A DNA stretch of 32,924 nucleotides from Nitrospinales bacterium (lineage in GTDB: Bacteria; Nitrospinota_A; UBA7883; JACRGQ01), in assembly GCA_023248535.1 (NCBI GenBank), contig JAHFEJ010000027.1:1-32924 (forward strand), read 5' to 3'. The stretch's first letter is position 1. Every line of letters begins with the position of its first letter. The position numbers were made by a program, and so were the translations under genes. The notes beneath the pieces are model-generated. The model was given only the letters and a program-made list of their open reading frames with translations, was not told the origin of the DNA and made no database searches. This document shows, piece by piece, positions 10,563-17,047 of this stretch.

Positions 10563-11920
10563 AACAGGACACTCTTAACCCCATAATGATCCGTTTGATC
10601 CTCGCTACGGGGATATTGTTACTATTTACCTGGGGGGCAAACGCCGCCGAGCCGGGGGGGATGAAAAGCCTGGGTCAAATGCAGGGCGTCATAGAAGCGG
10701 GGGAAAAAAATATTGTCCTTTTCTCCCCGGGTGACCGGGTGAAGCTGAAGTTGAAAAACCCCGAAGCGGTGATGCTGGGGGACCGGATGGATATTTACGA
10801 GCCGGTCAATACCGGCATGGTGGATGGCCGTGGTGATGAATTGCTTGGCTGGATCGGACGTTTGGTCATCATCAGTGTTGATGGTGAAATGATTTTTGGT
10901 TCGTTGGAGGCGGCTAAGCGGGAGGTTACCGCCGGAAGCCATTTGGCTTCCACGGCGGAGGACGCAACGCGGCAGGGACGATATTTTGGACTCATGCGGA
11001 TGATGACCGCTTCGATGGCTGATCCCACACACGGTTTAATAACCGTGGCCCTGCCCGATGTTACCGACGGCGCGGGAAACGTAACGCGCCTTTCGGAAGA
11101 GGCCTATTTTCTGTTGCGTCACGCACTCTGTGGAAGACCGCAATTCCATTGCGTAGAGCGGGGCGCGTTGCGCGCCTTGCTTGGTGAATATGATGTCGCC
11201 ACCGGTATCTCCGCCGGGGTGTTGGTGCGCGGCAAGGCGGCCTCGCGGTTCGGGGCGGATTGGTTCGTCACCGGGCGGCTTGTTCCAGCGGATGCCTTGA
11301 GCAACACTTCGCATGACGGGGCGTTTCCCTTTCTTTTGACGGTTACGGCGTATGATTTGAACAACGCCAGAGTAGTTCTCACTTCCACCTACCCGGTTTC
11401 CGGGGCTGAATTCCATTCTGTTAACGGTGCTCCGGATGAGGTGTTGGCGGCATACCGCCCCACCCGTCATGCCTATCTTAGAATAGCGGTTGATGAGGGA
11501 ATGACGCTTTCGGGTCGGAGGGTAGATCATCTTTTTCTCGCGCCTTTGGACGAGTATGTGGACATGGAATACCGCCGCCACATCGGGGGTGTTTCGGGTG
11601 GCCGGGTAGTCATGGGAAACATTGAGATGGCTCTTGATGGCAAACAGCTTCGGCGTGGAGCCGATGGGGTGTATTATGATGACGTAATCAGCGCGGGAAG
11701 CCATATTCTGTGTGTTTCAGCCGTTCCCAGCCTTGTGGGACGGGGACAACCGGCCATAGGCAGGCGGCTCGATAAAAGCGTTGAATTGGATATCGCCCCG
11801 GATGCTGTATTTAACAGTCAAGTGGTGGTGGGCATTGTTGGAAGACAGGGGTTGATAGCGGTAGATACCCGGTTCATGAAAGAGCATCCATTCGAGGGAG
11901 TTTTGGCTGATGGCAGATAA
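10559..11920 (+). CDS. Exported protein with FlgT- and CsgG-like features
   Basis: A 453-residue exported protein with a signal peptide (IRLILATGILLLFTWGANAA). Residues ~40-130 contain a small beta unit (IVLFSPGDRVKLKL, MDIYEP) like the cell-surface domains of FlgT. Residues ~165-275 resemble a CsgG/FlgO-type domain: CVERGALRALLGEYDVATG followed by FGADWFVTGRL and TVTAYDLNNARVV matches the pattern of an 'E-R-x-x-L-x-x-L-L-x-E' helix followed by 'GAD-x-x-x-TG'. The C-terminal third is beta-rich and unassigned. Being coupled to the secretin genes suggests a periplasmic or outer-membrane accessory to that channel, possibly a collar as FlgT/FlgO form around flagellar motors. This is inference from weak similarity. 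Confidence 0.5.
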   Translation: MKQDTLNPIMIRLILATGILLLFTWGANAAEPGGMKSLGQMQGVIEAGEKNIVLFSPGDRVKLKLKNPEAVMLGDRMDIYEPVNTGMVDGRGDELLGWIGRLVIISVDGEMIFGSLEAAKREVTAGSHLASTAEDATRQGRYFGLMRMMTASMADPTHGLITVALPDVTDGAGNVTRLSEEAYFLLRHALCGRPQFHCVERGALRALLGEYDVATGISAGVLVRGKAASRFGADWFVTGRLVPADALSNTSHDGAFPFLLTVTAYDLNNARVVLTSTYPVSGAEFHSVNGAPDEVLAAYRPTRHAYLRIAVDEGMTLSGRRVDHLFLAPLDEYVDMEYRRHIGGVSGGRVVMGNIEMALDGKQLRRGADGVYYDDVISAGSHILCVSAVPSLVGRGQPAIGRRLDKSVELDIAPDAVFNSQVVVGIVGRQGLIAVDTRFMKEHPFEGVLADGR

Positions 11921-12656
11921 GAACGAAGCCCCGCGTCGCCCGGCCCCGGAAGTCTCGCGGGGTGCCGGGGACAATTCGCCATTTTCCATACCATTGGAAA
12001 AAGGGATGGACATCTTGACCGAATCCACCGCAAAAAAGGAAACGGCTCCTTCCAAAACTCCTGAAGAGCCGAAACGGGATGGAGCCGCGCAAGAATCAGC
12101 GCTGCCGGAAAAAACAAAGCCAGTGGCGGCGGCTTCCTGCCACGGTATTCGTATGTGGAAATTGTTGTTGGCCATGTTCCTCTTTCCCTTCTTCTTCAAT
12201 CTCGGTTCGGAATTATATCTGTTGGCCCGCACCGCTTTAATGGCGCAAATGGGAGGTTTACAGGCCGCTCACCAACCTCCGGCCCAGCAGCCAACGGGAA
12301 AAAGCGAATCCGACAAGGTGATCGATAGTCTCGCGCTGGTAATCGCCAATCAGGAAAAACTGTTGCGCGATACCGGTCAAAGGGTGGTAATTATCCATCC
12401 CGATTATGCTGGCACTTTTTCGTATGATGATGAAAAAGGGAAGGTGAAGGAGTTGGCCGGTATCGATCTTGATGACCCGATTACCGGTTCTGACAAGATA
12501 GGTAAAATAAAGTCTTCCGAGTTGTTAAGCGCCATCATAAGATCGTTTGACAGGATTTTGCTTAACGCCGCCCAGAATAACCTTTCCGAATTTAGGCTGA
12601 AAAACACTCTGGAAGCCAAAAAACAAGCCCTCAAACGCCTGCAGGAACTCCGCTAG
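11910..12656 (+). CDS. Single-pass membrane protein of unknown function at end of the pilus-type operon
   Basis: A 248-residue protein with a long disordered Pro/Ala/Glu/Lys-rich cytoplasmic N-terminus (~1-78), one membrane helix at ~83-106 (WKLLLAMFLFPFFFNLGSEL), a Gln/Pro linker (HQPPAQQPTGK) and a charged helical C-terminal domain ending in a possible coiled coil (LKNTLEAKKQALKRLQELR). No family recognised. It overlaps the previous gene by 11 bases, with GGGAG 10 bases before the ATG, and appears to be the last gene of the operon. The shape resembles bitopic platform proteins (GspM/PilO-like) but sequence support is lacking. Confidence 0.6.
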   Translation: MADKNEAPRRPAPEVSRGAGDNSPFSIPLEKGMDILTESTAKKETAPSKTPEEPKRDGAAQESALPEKTKPVAAASCHGIRMWKLLLAMFLFPFFFNLGSELYLLARTALMAQMGGLQAAHQPPAQQPTGKSESDKVIDSLALVIANQEKLLRDTGQRVVIIHPDYAGTFSYDDEKGKVKELAGIDLDDPITGSDKIGKIKSSELLSAIIRSFDRILLNAAQNNLSEFRLKNTLEAKKQALKRLQELR

Positions 12657-12719
12657 AATTAGTAAGTTGCGTATAAACAATTAGATGGGCGTTCATGGAT
12701 TCAAAGATACCTTGCCGAT

Positions 12720-12744
12720 GTAACCTTTTTATGATCCGTTCGTC
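12720..12744 (+). promoter_or_regulatory. Candidate ECF-sigma promoter (copy A)
   Basis: GTAACC (12720-12725) and CGTC (12741-12744) are spaced like the -35 and -10 elements of ECF sigma promoters (an AAC-containing -35 and a CGTC -10). The flanking bases GTAACCTTT and CGTCTAGTT match copy B in front of the next gene. It lies about 50 bases before the ATG of the small secreted protein gene. Confidence 0.55.
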
Positions 12745-12791
12745 TAGTTGTCAACGGTCTGAACTGTAAACAATTTAGGAGGATATTGCAC

Positions 12792-12998
12792 ATGAACACT
12801 TTCTCGAAGTCTCTCGTAGCCCTGATGGTTGTTTCGATGGTTATTGCCAGCGGCTCCGCGTTCGCCGGCGAAAAGAAACACAAAAAGCACGAAGCCAAAG
12901 CTGAAGAAAAGAAAGCCGAAGAGAAAAAGGCTGAAGAAGCGAAGCCCGCAGCCCCGGCAGCAGCTCCGGCAGCAGCTCCGGCAGCCAAAGGCAAATAA
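12792..12998 (+). CDS. Small secreted Lys/Ala/Pro-rich protein
   Basis: A 68-residue protein. The ATG at 12792 is chosen over the track's TTG at 12786 because AGGAGG (12777-12782) is 9 bases from the ATG but only 3 from the TTG. Signal peptide NTFSKSLVALMVVSMVIASGSAFA with a likely cut after AFA. The mature ~43 residues are nearly all Lys, Glu, Ala and Pro: KKHKKHEAKAEEKKAEEKKAEEA, then an Ala-Pro tail made by a perfect 12-bp tandem duplication (GGCAGCAGCTCC at 12956 and 12968). No folded domain is evident. Such highly charged periplasmic peptides occur in stress regulons, but the function is unknown. It is followed by a strong terminator and preceded by an ECF-like promoter. Confidence 0.75.
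   Translation: MNTFSKSLVALMVVSMVIASGSAFAGEKKHKKHEAKAEEKKAEEKKAEEAKPAAPAAAPAAAPAAKGK
12956..12979 (+). repeat. Perfect 12-bp tandem duplication in the small secreted protein gene
   Basis: GGCAGCAGCTCC occurs twice in a row (12956-12967 and 12968-12979), followed by GGCAGCC. It encodes the repeated Ala-Ala-Ala-Pro tail. Whole-codon length means copy-number change would keep the frame. Confidence 0.9.
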
Positions 12999-13020
12999 GC
13001 ACCCGCTTATTTCGTAATCA

Positions 13021-13082
13021 AAAGCGGATGTCCTTTCACGTATCCTGACGGGTACGGCGGAGGTATCCGCTTTCTTTTTTTC
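13021..13082 (+). terminator. Terminator with an inner hairpin after the small secreted protein gene
   Basis: The outer stem AAAGCGGAT (13021-13029) pairs with ATCCGCTTT (13065-13073), 9 bp, followed by CTTTTTTTCC. Inside it a second hairpin forms: CGTATCC, TGAC loop, GGGTACG (7 bp with one G-T pair). The T-run makes this a likely intrinsic terminator; the double-hairpin shape is larger than usual. Confidence 0.75.
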
Positions 13083-13114
13083 CAAATAATTTCTTATTTG
13101 ATATTTCTTCAAGC

Positions 13115-13140
13115 GTAACCTTTAATATCAGCAATACGTC
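13115..13140 (+). promoter_or_regulatory. Candidate ECF-sigma promoter (copy B)
   Basis: GTAACC (13115-13120) and CGTC (13137-13140) repeat the layout of copy A with one extra base between them. Flanking bases also match (GTAACCTTT, CGTCTTGTT). It lies 27 bases upstream of the Spy-like gene, whose operon encodes an ECF sigma factor, so autoregulation is likely. Confidence 0.6.
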
Positions 13141-13163
13141 TTGTTTGAAAGGGACATTGCATT

Positions 13164-13649
13164 ATGCGGCTTATTGTTTTTGTTTTGATGTCCGTTCTGG
13201 CCTTGACTGCAATGGGTGGCTGGGGGCAGCGTAGCGCATGGGCTCAAGAAGGAATCGGCAGGGTGAAGCCGTCAATGGCGGCAGGCCGTCAAAAAGAGCC
13301 TACGGCAACTCTGTTTTTTAGCGGCCGCTTGGCGCGTGTCGGTCTGGGCAAGGAGCAAAAGGAGAAGATACGGGCCATTTTTGTTGCGCACGAAGCCGTA
13401 TTGGCTGGCGCCAGCGCCCGGTATATAGAAAAGCGCCGCCAGTTACGGATGCTGATTGACGATCCCGGCGCTGTCGAAGATGCCATCAGCGGACTGGCGG
13501 AGGAGATCGGCCAGATTGAGGCGGAACTTGCTATTGAAAGGAATAGGGTATTAAAGGAAGTGTCGGGCTTGCTGACACCTGAGCAGGCGGCGAAATTTCA
13601 AAAAGGCCGTTCGGCGGCCTATAAAAAAGAAAGCGGGCAACCCCGGTAG
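13164..13649 (+). CDS. Spy/CpxP-like periplasmic stress protein
   Basis: A 161-residue exported protein with a signal peptide (LIVFVLMSVLALTAMGGWGQRSAWAQ, cut near residue 28). The mature part is helical with features of the Spy/CpxP/ZraP LTxxQ superfamily: ARVGLGKEQKEKIRAIF and later VSGLLTPEQAAKFQKG, the second matching the 'L-T-P-E-Q' repeat exactly. Members are ATP-independent chaperones or metal sensors in the periplasm. It begins just after the ECF-like promoter, and a sigma factor gene follows 26 bases downstream. It may be the regulon's effector while the membrane-anchored homologue at 14531 is the sensor. Confidence 0.7.
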   Translation: MRLIVFVLMSVLALTAMGGWGQRSAWAQEGIGRVKPSMAAGRQKEPTATLFFSGRLARVGLGKEQKEKIRAIFVAHEAVLAGASARYIEKRRQLRMLIDDPGAVEDAISGLAEEIGQIEAELAIERNRVLKEVSGLLTPEQAAKFQKGRSAAYKKESGQPR

Positions 13650-13675
13650 TGCGGCGGATGGCGGGGATTTAGGAA

Positions 13676-14239
13676 ATGGATTCCGCCGAGGCGGGCGTCC
13701 CGGATGAACGGCTTGTAGAGCAGGTTCGCGCGGGAAATGGCGCGGCGTATGAAGAATTGATCCGACGCCATAAACAAAAGATTTTTTGCATGGCGGCACG
13801 GATTGCGCGGGATTCTTTGGAGCTTGAAGAGATCGCTCAAGAGGTCTTTGTAAAGGCCTATGAGAAGCTGGCAAGCTATCGGGGCGATGCGCCGTTTGGG
13901 CACTGGTTGGCGCGAATCGCCACCAATACCTGTTACGATTATTTGAGGAAGAGGAAACAGCGGAGGGTGGAAGTCTCCGTCGATTTGCATGAATGGAAGC
14001 TGGAGGCGCCAGCGGAAACGCAGGGAACCGAGCCGAAAGAACTGGCGGCATTGGCCCGCGCCTTGGAGGGGTTGCGTCCCGATGAACGCATGGTTCTGAC
14101 CCTTTTGGAATTGGAAGAAAAAAGCGTTAAGGAAACGGCTTATATCATGGATATAAGCGAGGGGAATGTAAAAGTGCGCGCCCATCGCGCGCGCAAGGCC
14201 CTTAAAGTACTGCTGGAGAAGGAACTGAATCATGGATGA
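13676..14239 (+). CDS. ECF-subfamily RNA polymerase sigma factor (RpoE/CnrH-like)
   Basis: A 187-residue sigma-70-family factor with only regions 2 and 4, the ECF layout. Region 2 spans ~22-95 (YEELIRRHKQKIFCMAARIARD, LEEIAQEVFVKAYEKL, FGHWLARIATNTCYDYLRKRK). Region 4 spans ~125-180 (LRPDERMVLTLLELEEKSVKETAYIM, then a helix-turn-helix ISEGNVKVRAHRARKAL). It directs RNA polymerase to a stress regulon; the twin GTAACC/CGTC elements upstream are plausible targets. AGGAA precedes the ATG closely. It overlaps the next gene by 8 bases, the usual arrangement of a sigma factor with its anti-sigma. Confidence 0.92.
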   Translation: MDSAEAGVPDERLVEQVRAGNGAAYEELIRRHKQKIFCMAARIARDSLELEEIAQEVFVKAYEKLASYRGDAPFGHWLARIATNTCYDYLRKRKQRRVEVSVDLHEWKLEAPAETQGTEPKELAALARALEGLRPDERMVLTLLELEEKSVKETAYIMDISEGNVKVRAHRARKALKVLLEKELNHG

Positions 14240-14528
14240 CGCGAAGTTGGATCGGCTGTTACAGGCGTTGCGCGGACGGCCGGTGAATACCGCGCGCATC
14301 GAGTATGGTTTTGAAGCGAGGATGATGGCGGTTTTGCGCCAGCGGCGGGCCGAGGAGCCGGCGGTTTTTTTCATGGCGTGGAAGCTTGCGCCAATGTTCC
14401 TTGCCTTGCTTCTGGCGGTGGGGGGATGGGTGTATGCCGTAGCCAGTCCGCAGGGAGGCGCTCACATCACAGCAATCGGCGCCGGGCACGAAGAGGTTCA
14501 AATGGTTCGTTATATAACGGGCGACTGA
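14232..14528 (+). CDS. Probable membrane-bound anti-sigma factor (CnrY-like)
   Basis: A 98-residue protein with a cytoplasmic N-terminus of ~47 residues, one membrane helix (~50-70, LAPMFLALLLAVGGWVYAVA) and a short periplasmic tail. It has no zinc-binding HxxxCxxC motif of ZAS-type anti-sigma factors. Size, topology and overlap with the sigma gene resemble CnrY (about 95 residues), a minimal anti-sigma whose N-terminal helices clasp the sigma factor. The N-terminus MDDAKLDRLLQALRG could form such a helix. The assignment is by context and topology; similarity by sequence is not visible. Confidence 0.6.
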   Translation: MDDAKLDRLLQALRGRPVNTARIEYGFEARMMAVLRQRRAEEPAVFFMAWKLAPMFLALLLAVGGWVYAVASPQGGAHITAIGAGHEEVQMVRYITGD

Positions 14529-14530
14529 AC

Positions 14531-14938
14531 GTGAATTCAAAACTGAAGGGGATTGCCGGAGTTCTGGTGATTTTTCTGGTCGGTGCCGCCGCCGGATGGA
14601 TCGGCGCGCGTCATTGGTATAAAGAGCGGCTGGAAGGCCTGATGCGGGGAAACCCGGAGGCGTTTCATGAAGTGATCGTGAGGCGGCTGAACAAGAATCT
14701 AAGCCTCGATGCCGAACAGTTGAACAAGCTGCGGGACATATTAAATCAGTCGCACGAAGAAGTCGCCGCCGTTCGGGAAGACCTTTCCCCGGAAATACAG
14801 GAAATCCTTGAAGAGACCAAAAGCCGCGTGGAATCGATCTTGACGCCAGCGCAAATCGAGGCGTTCAGGCATTTGACCGAAAAGGATCACGCCGGTAACC
14901 AGATGGCAACCGGTTCACCAGCTGCGTCAGGCCGGTAG
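14531..14938 (+). CDS. Membrane-anchored CnrX/ZraP-like periplasmic sensor
   Basis: A 135-residue protein with a GTG start at 14531, two bases after the anti-sigma stop. The track start at 14378 would run through the anti-sigma gene in another frame and is rejected. A membrane anchor at ~6-25 (GIAGVLVIFLVGAAAGWIGAR) is followed by a helical periplasmic domain: LNKNLSLDAEQLNKLRDILNQSHEEV and SILTPAQIEAFRHL, two LTxxQ-type helices. This is the metal-sensor family of CnrX, NccX and ZraP. In the Cnr system CnrX binds metal and releases sigma CnrH from CnrY. The His residues visible (H37, H54) could be ligands, but metal binding is inferred. Confidence 0.65.
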   Translation: MNSKLKGIAGVLVIFLVGAAAGWIGARHWYKERLEGLMRGNPEAFHEVIVRRLNKNLSLDAEQLNKLRDILNQSHEEVAAVREDLSPEIQEILEETKSRVESILTPAQIEAFRHLTEKDHAGNQMATGSPAASGR

Positions 14939-14980
14939 GCGGCATATTCTTCTGCGGGTTTGGTCAGCGGACTCCCAAAT

Positions 14981-14998
14981 CCTTGGAAAATTCCAAGG
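14981..14998. repeat. Inverted repeat upstream of the hydrogenase operon
   Basis: CCTTGGAA-AA-TTCCAAGG, an 8-bp stem with a 2-base centre. No T-run follows, so it is more likely a protein-binding site than a terminator. It lies ~100 bases before the hox promoter. Confidence 0.5.
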
Positions 14999-15027
14999 TA
15001 TAACTTCAATTTGCCCATTCAGCATTA

Positions 15028-15045
15028 AGAAATCCGCGGATTTCT
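15028..15045. promoter_or_regulatory. Perfect 18-bp palindrome upstream of the hydrogenase operon
   Basis: AGAAATCCGCGGATTTCT is a perfect palindrome centred 43 bases before the -35 box of the hox promoter, a common position for an activator site. No known operator consensus is recognised. Confidence 0.5.
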
Positions 15046-15079
15046 GATTGAAATCCCGTCAAGCCGCTGGATTATTAAT

Positions 15080-15108
15080 TTGACTAAATTTGTCAAGGAA
15101 CGTATCAT
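15080..15108 (+). promoter_or_regulatory. Sigma-70-type promoter of the hox operon
   Basis: TTGACT (15080-15085), a 17-base spacer and TATCAT (15103-15108). The -35 box is also the left arm of a dyad TTGAC-N7-GTCAA (15080-15096), so a repressor or activator could bind across it. The hoxF start codon is about 73 bases downstream. Confidence 0.65.
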
Positions 15109-15181
15109 ATTTCTGTAGGGGCAGGTTGCTATACGGCTGGCGTCTGAGATTGATCAGATTTGTGAACCGATAGGTGGCCAT

Positions 15182-17023
15182 ATGAAATCAGATCAAGATT
15201 TGCTGATAACCCGATCATGCAGTAAGTATGGAAACGATCCTGGACGGGTTATCGATATTCTGTGGGAAATCCAAAAATCTCTGGGATGCGTAAGCTACGA
15301 GGCGATGGAAAAAATCGCCGCTACGATCAATACCAGCCGTGTGCAAATCGAGGGGATCGTCTCTTTCTACTCATTTTTTTCTGAAACGCCAAAAGGCAAA
15401 ATCATTATCCGCCTTTGCGACGATATAGTCGACCGCCATGCAGGGGTTGAACAGATCGCCGTGGTATTCTCGGAAGAATTGGGCATCGGTATCGGCCAGA
15501 CCTCCCCTGACCGGGAGTTTTCGCTGGAGTACACCCCTTGTATTGGAATGAGCGACCAGGCGCCCGCCGCGCTTGTTAACGATGTTGTAGTAACCTCCTT
15601 AACGCCGGATTCCGCCAGGGAAACCGCCCGGCGGTTAAAGGCAAATCCAGATACATCAAAGCTGGTGGCGGCGAAAGGCGACGGTAACAACGGCCATCGT
15701 CTCATAAACACCATGGTCAAAAATAATATCCGGTTAAAAGGCGAGGTGATACTGGCCGATGGGATTCAAGCCGAGGCCGGTTTGAAGAAAGCCCTGTCCA
15801 AAACGCCGCTTGAAGTCATTCAGGAAGTCGTTGAATCCGGCCTGCGGGGACGGGGTGGCGCCGGTTTTTCCACCGGTGAAAAATGGCGGCTTGCCCAAAA
15901 GGCCCTGGCAAGCAAGCGGTTCGTCATATGCAATGCCGATGAGGGGGAGCCGGGAACTTTCAAAGATCGCGTACTTCTGACCGAACGCGCAGACCTTATA
16001 TTCGAAGGAATGGCCATCGCCGCTTACGCGATCGGAAGCGATAGCGGCATTTTATATTTACGCGCGGAATACGCCTATCTCCGTCCTTTTCTTGAAGCTG
16101 TTTTGGAGGAAAGGCGGAAATCCGGTTTATTGGGATCCGCGATCTGCGGGAAGAAGGATTTTAGCTTCGACATCAGGATACAACTGGGCGCAGGGGCTTA
16201 TATTTGCGGTGAGGAGAGCGCTCTCATTAGTTCCTGCGAAGGGTTGCGGGGCGAGCCGAAAAACCGTCCTCCCTTCCCGGTCGAAAAAGGGTATCTCTCC
16301 AAACCGACGGCGGTCAATAACGTTGAAACGTTCTGTTGCGCGGCCCGAATCATGGATCGCGGTTCTTCGTGGTTTGCCGGTATCGGCACGAAGGCCAGCC
16401 ACGGGACGAAACTGCTGAGCGTCAGCGGCGATTGCGCAAAGCCGGGCGTGTATGAGGTGCCGTATGGAGTGGAAGTCGCCGCGTTGCTGGAGATGGCGGG
16501 GGCGGAAGACACAGCCATTGTACAGGTGGGGGGCGCCAGCGGTGACATGATAGGCCGGAGGAGTTTCAACCGGAAAATATGTTTTTCAGATTTAGCCACG
16601 GGCGGGGCAATTACACTGTTCAACTCCAGCCGGAATGTATTGGCCATCGTTGATTATTATCTGGAATTCTTCGCCCACGAGAGCTGCGGTTATTGCACGC
16701 CATGCAGGGTGGGAACCGTGTTTTTACGGGAGAGAATCCAGAAAGTGATGCATGGATTCGCGGACAAAGCGGATCTGGAATATCTGCAAGAACTTGGCAA
16801 GACAATTATGATCACCAGCCGGTGTGGATTGGGGAGTTCGGCTCCGAAATGCGTATTACATTCAATTGCGCAGTTTCCGCTCGTGTATTCCTCGCATTTG
16901 AAGGAAAGCCTCGACGGCCTGCAACCAGGATTCAATATTCAGAAAGCGCTTGAAGAATCCCGCAGGATCGCCAAACGGAAGTCGATGATTTACGATCCGG
17001 TGTTCGGCAATGAAGGTGAATAA
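15182..17023 (+). CDS. hoxF: NAD-linked [NiFe]-hydrogenase diaphorase subunit HoxF (HoxE-HoxF fusion)
   Basis: A 613-residue cytoplasmic diaphorase subunit: it binds FMN and NAD(H) and passes electrons to HoxU. Residues ~1-155 are a NuoE/HoxE-like domain; ~170-613 is the NuoF/HoxF part with RGRGGAGFSTGEKW, the NADH/FMN motif NADEGEPGTFKDR, YICGEESALISSCEG, and the [4Fe-4S] ligands C502, C505, C508 (SCGYCTPC) and C548 (SRCGLG). In the NuoE-like part two of the four [2Fe-2S] cysteines are replaced (LCDDIVD and CIGMS), so that cluster is probably absent. The fusion fits the Ralstonia-type soluble hydrogenase HoxF (about 600 residues). AGGTGG precedes the ATG. First gene of the hox operon. Confidence 0.93.
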   Translation: MKSDQDLLITRSCSKYGNDPGRVIDILWEIQKSLGCVSYEAMEKIAATINTSRVQIEGIVSFYSFFSETPKGKIIIRLCDDIVDRHAGVEQIAVVFSEELGIGIGQTSPDREFSLEYTPCIGMSDQAPAALVNDVVVTSLTPDSARETARRLKANPDTSKLVAAKGDGNNGHRLINTMVKNNIRLKGEVILADGIQAEAGLKKALSKTPLEVIQEVVESGLRGRGGAGFSTGEKWRLAQKALASKRFVICNADEGEPGTFKDRVLLTERADLIFEGMAIAAYAIGSDSGILYLRAEYAYLRPFLEAVLEERRKSGLLGSAICGKKDFSFDIRIQLGAGAYICGEESALISSCEGLRGEPKNRPPFPVEKGYLSKPTAVNNVETFCCAARIMDRGSSWFAGIGTKASHGTKLLSVSGDCAKPGVYEVPYGVEVAALLEMAGAEDTAIVQVGGASGDMIGRRSFNRKICFSDLATGGAITLFNSSRNVLAIVDYYLEFFAHESCGYCTPCRVGTVFLRERIQKVMHGFADKADLEYLQELGKTIMITSRCGLGSSAPKCVLHSIAQFPLVYSSHLKESLDGLQPGFNIQKALEESRRIAKRKSMIYDPVFGNEGE

Positions 17024-17047
17024 TAGCAAGTACCGGGAGAAAATGCT

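Noticed and set aside
14378-14530. Upstream part of the 14378-14938 track ORF
   Set aside because: Overlaps the anti-sigma gene in another frame; homology and the membrane anchor begin at the GTG at 14531.
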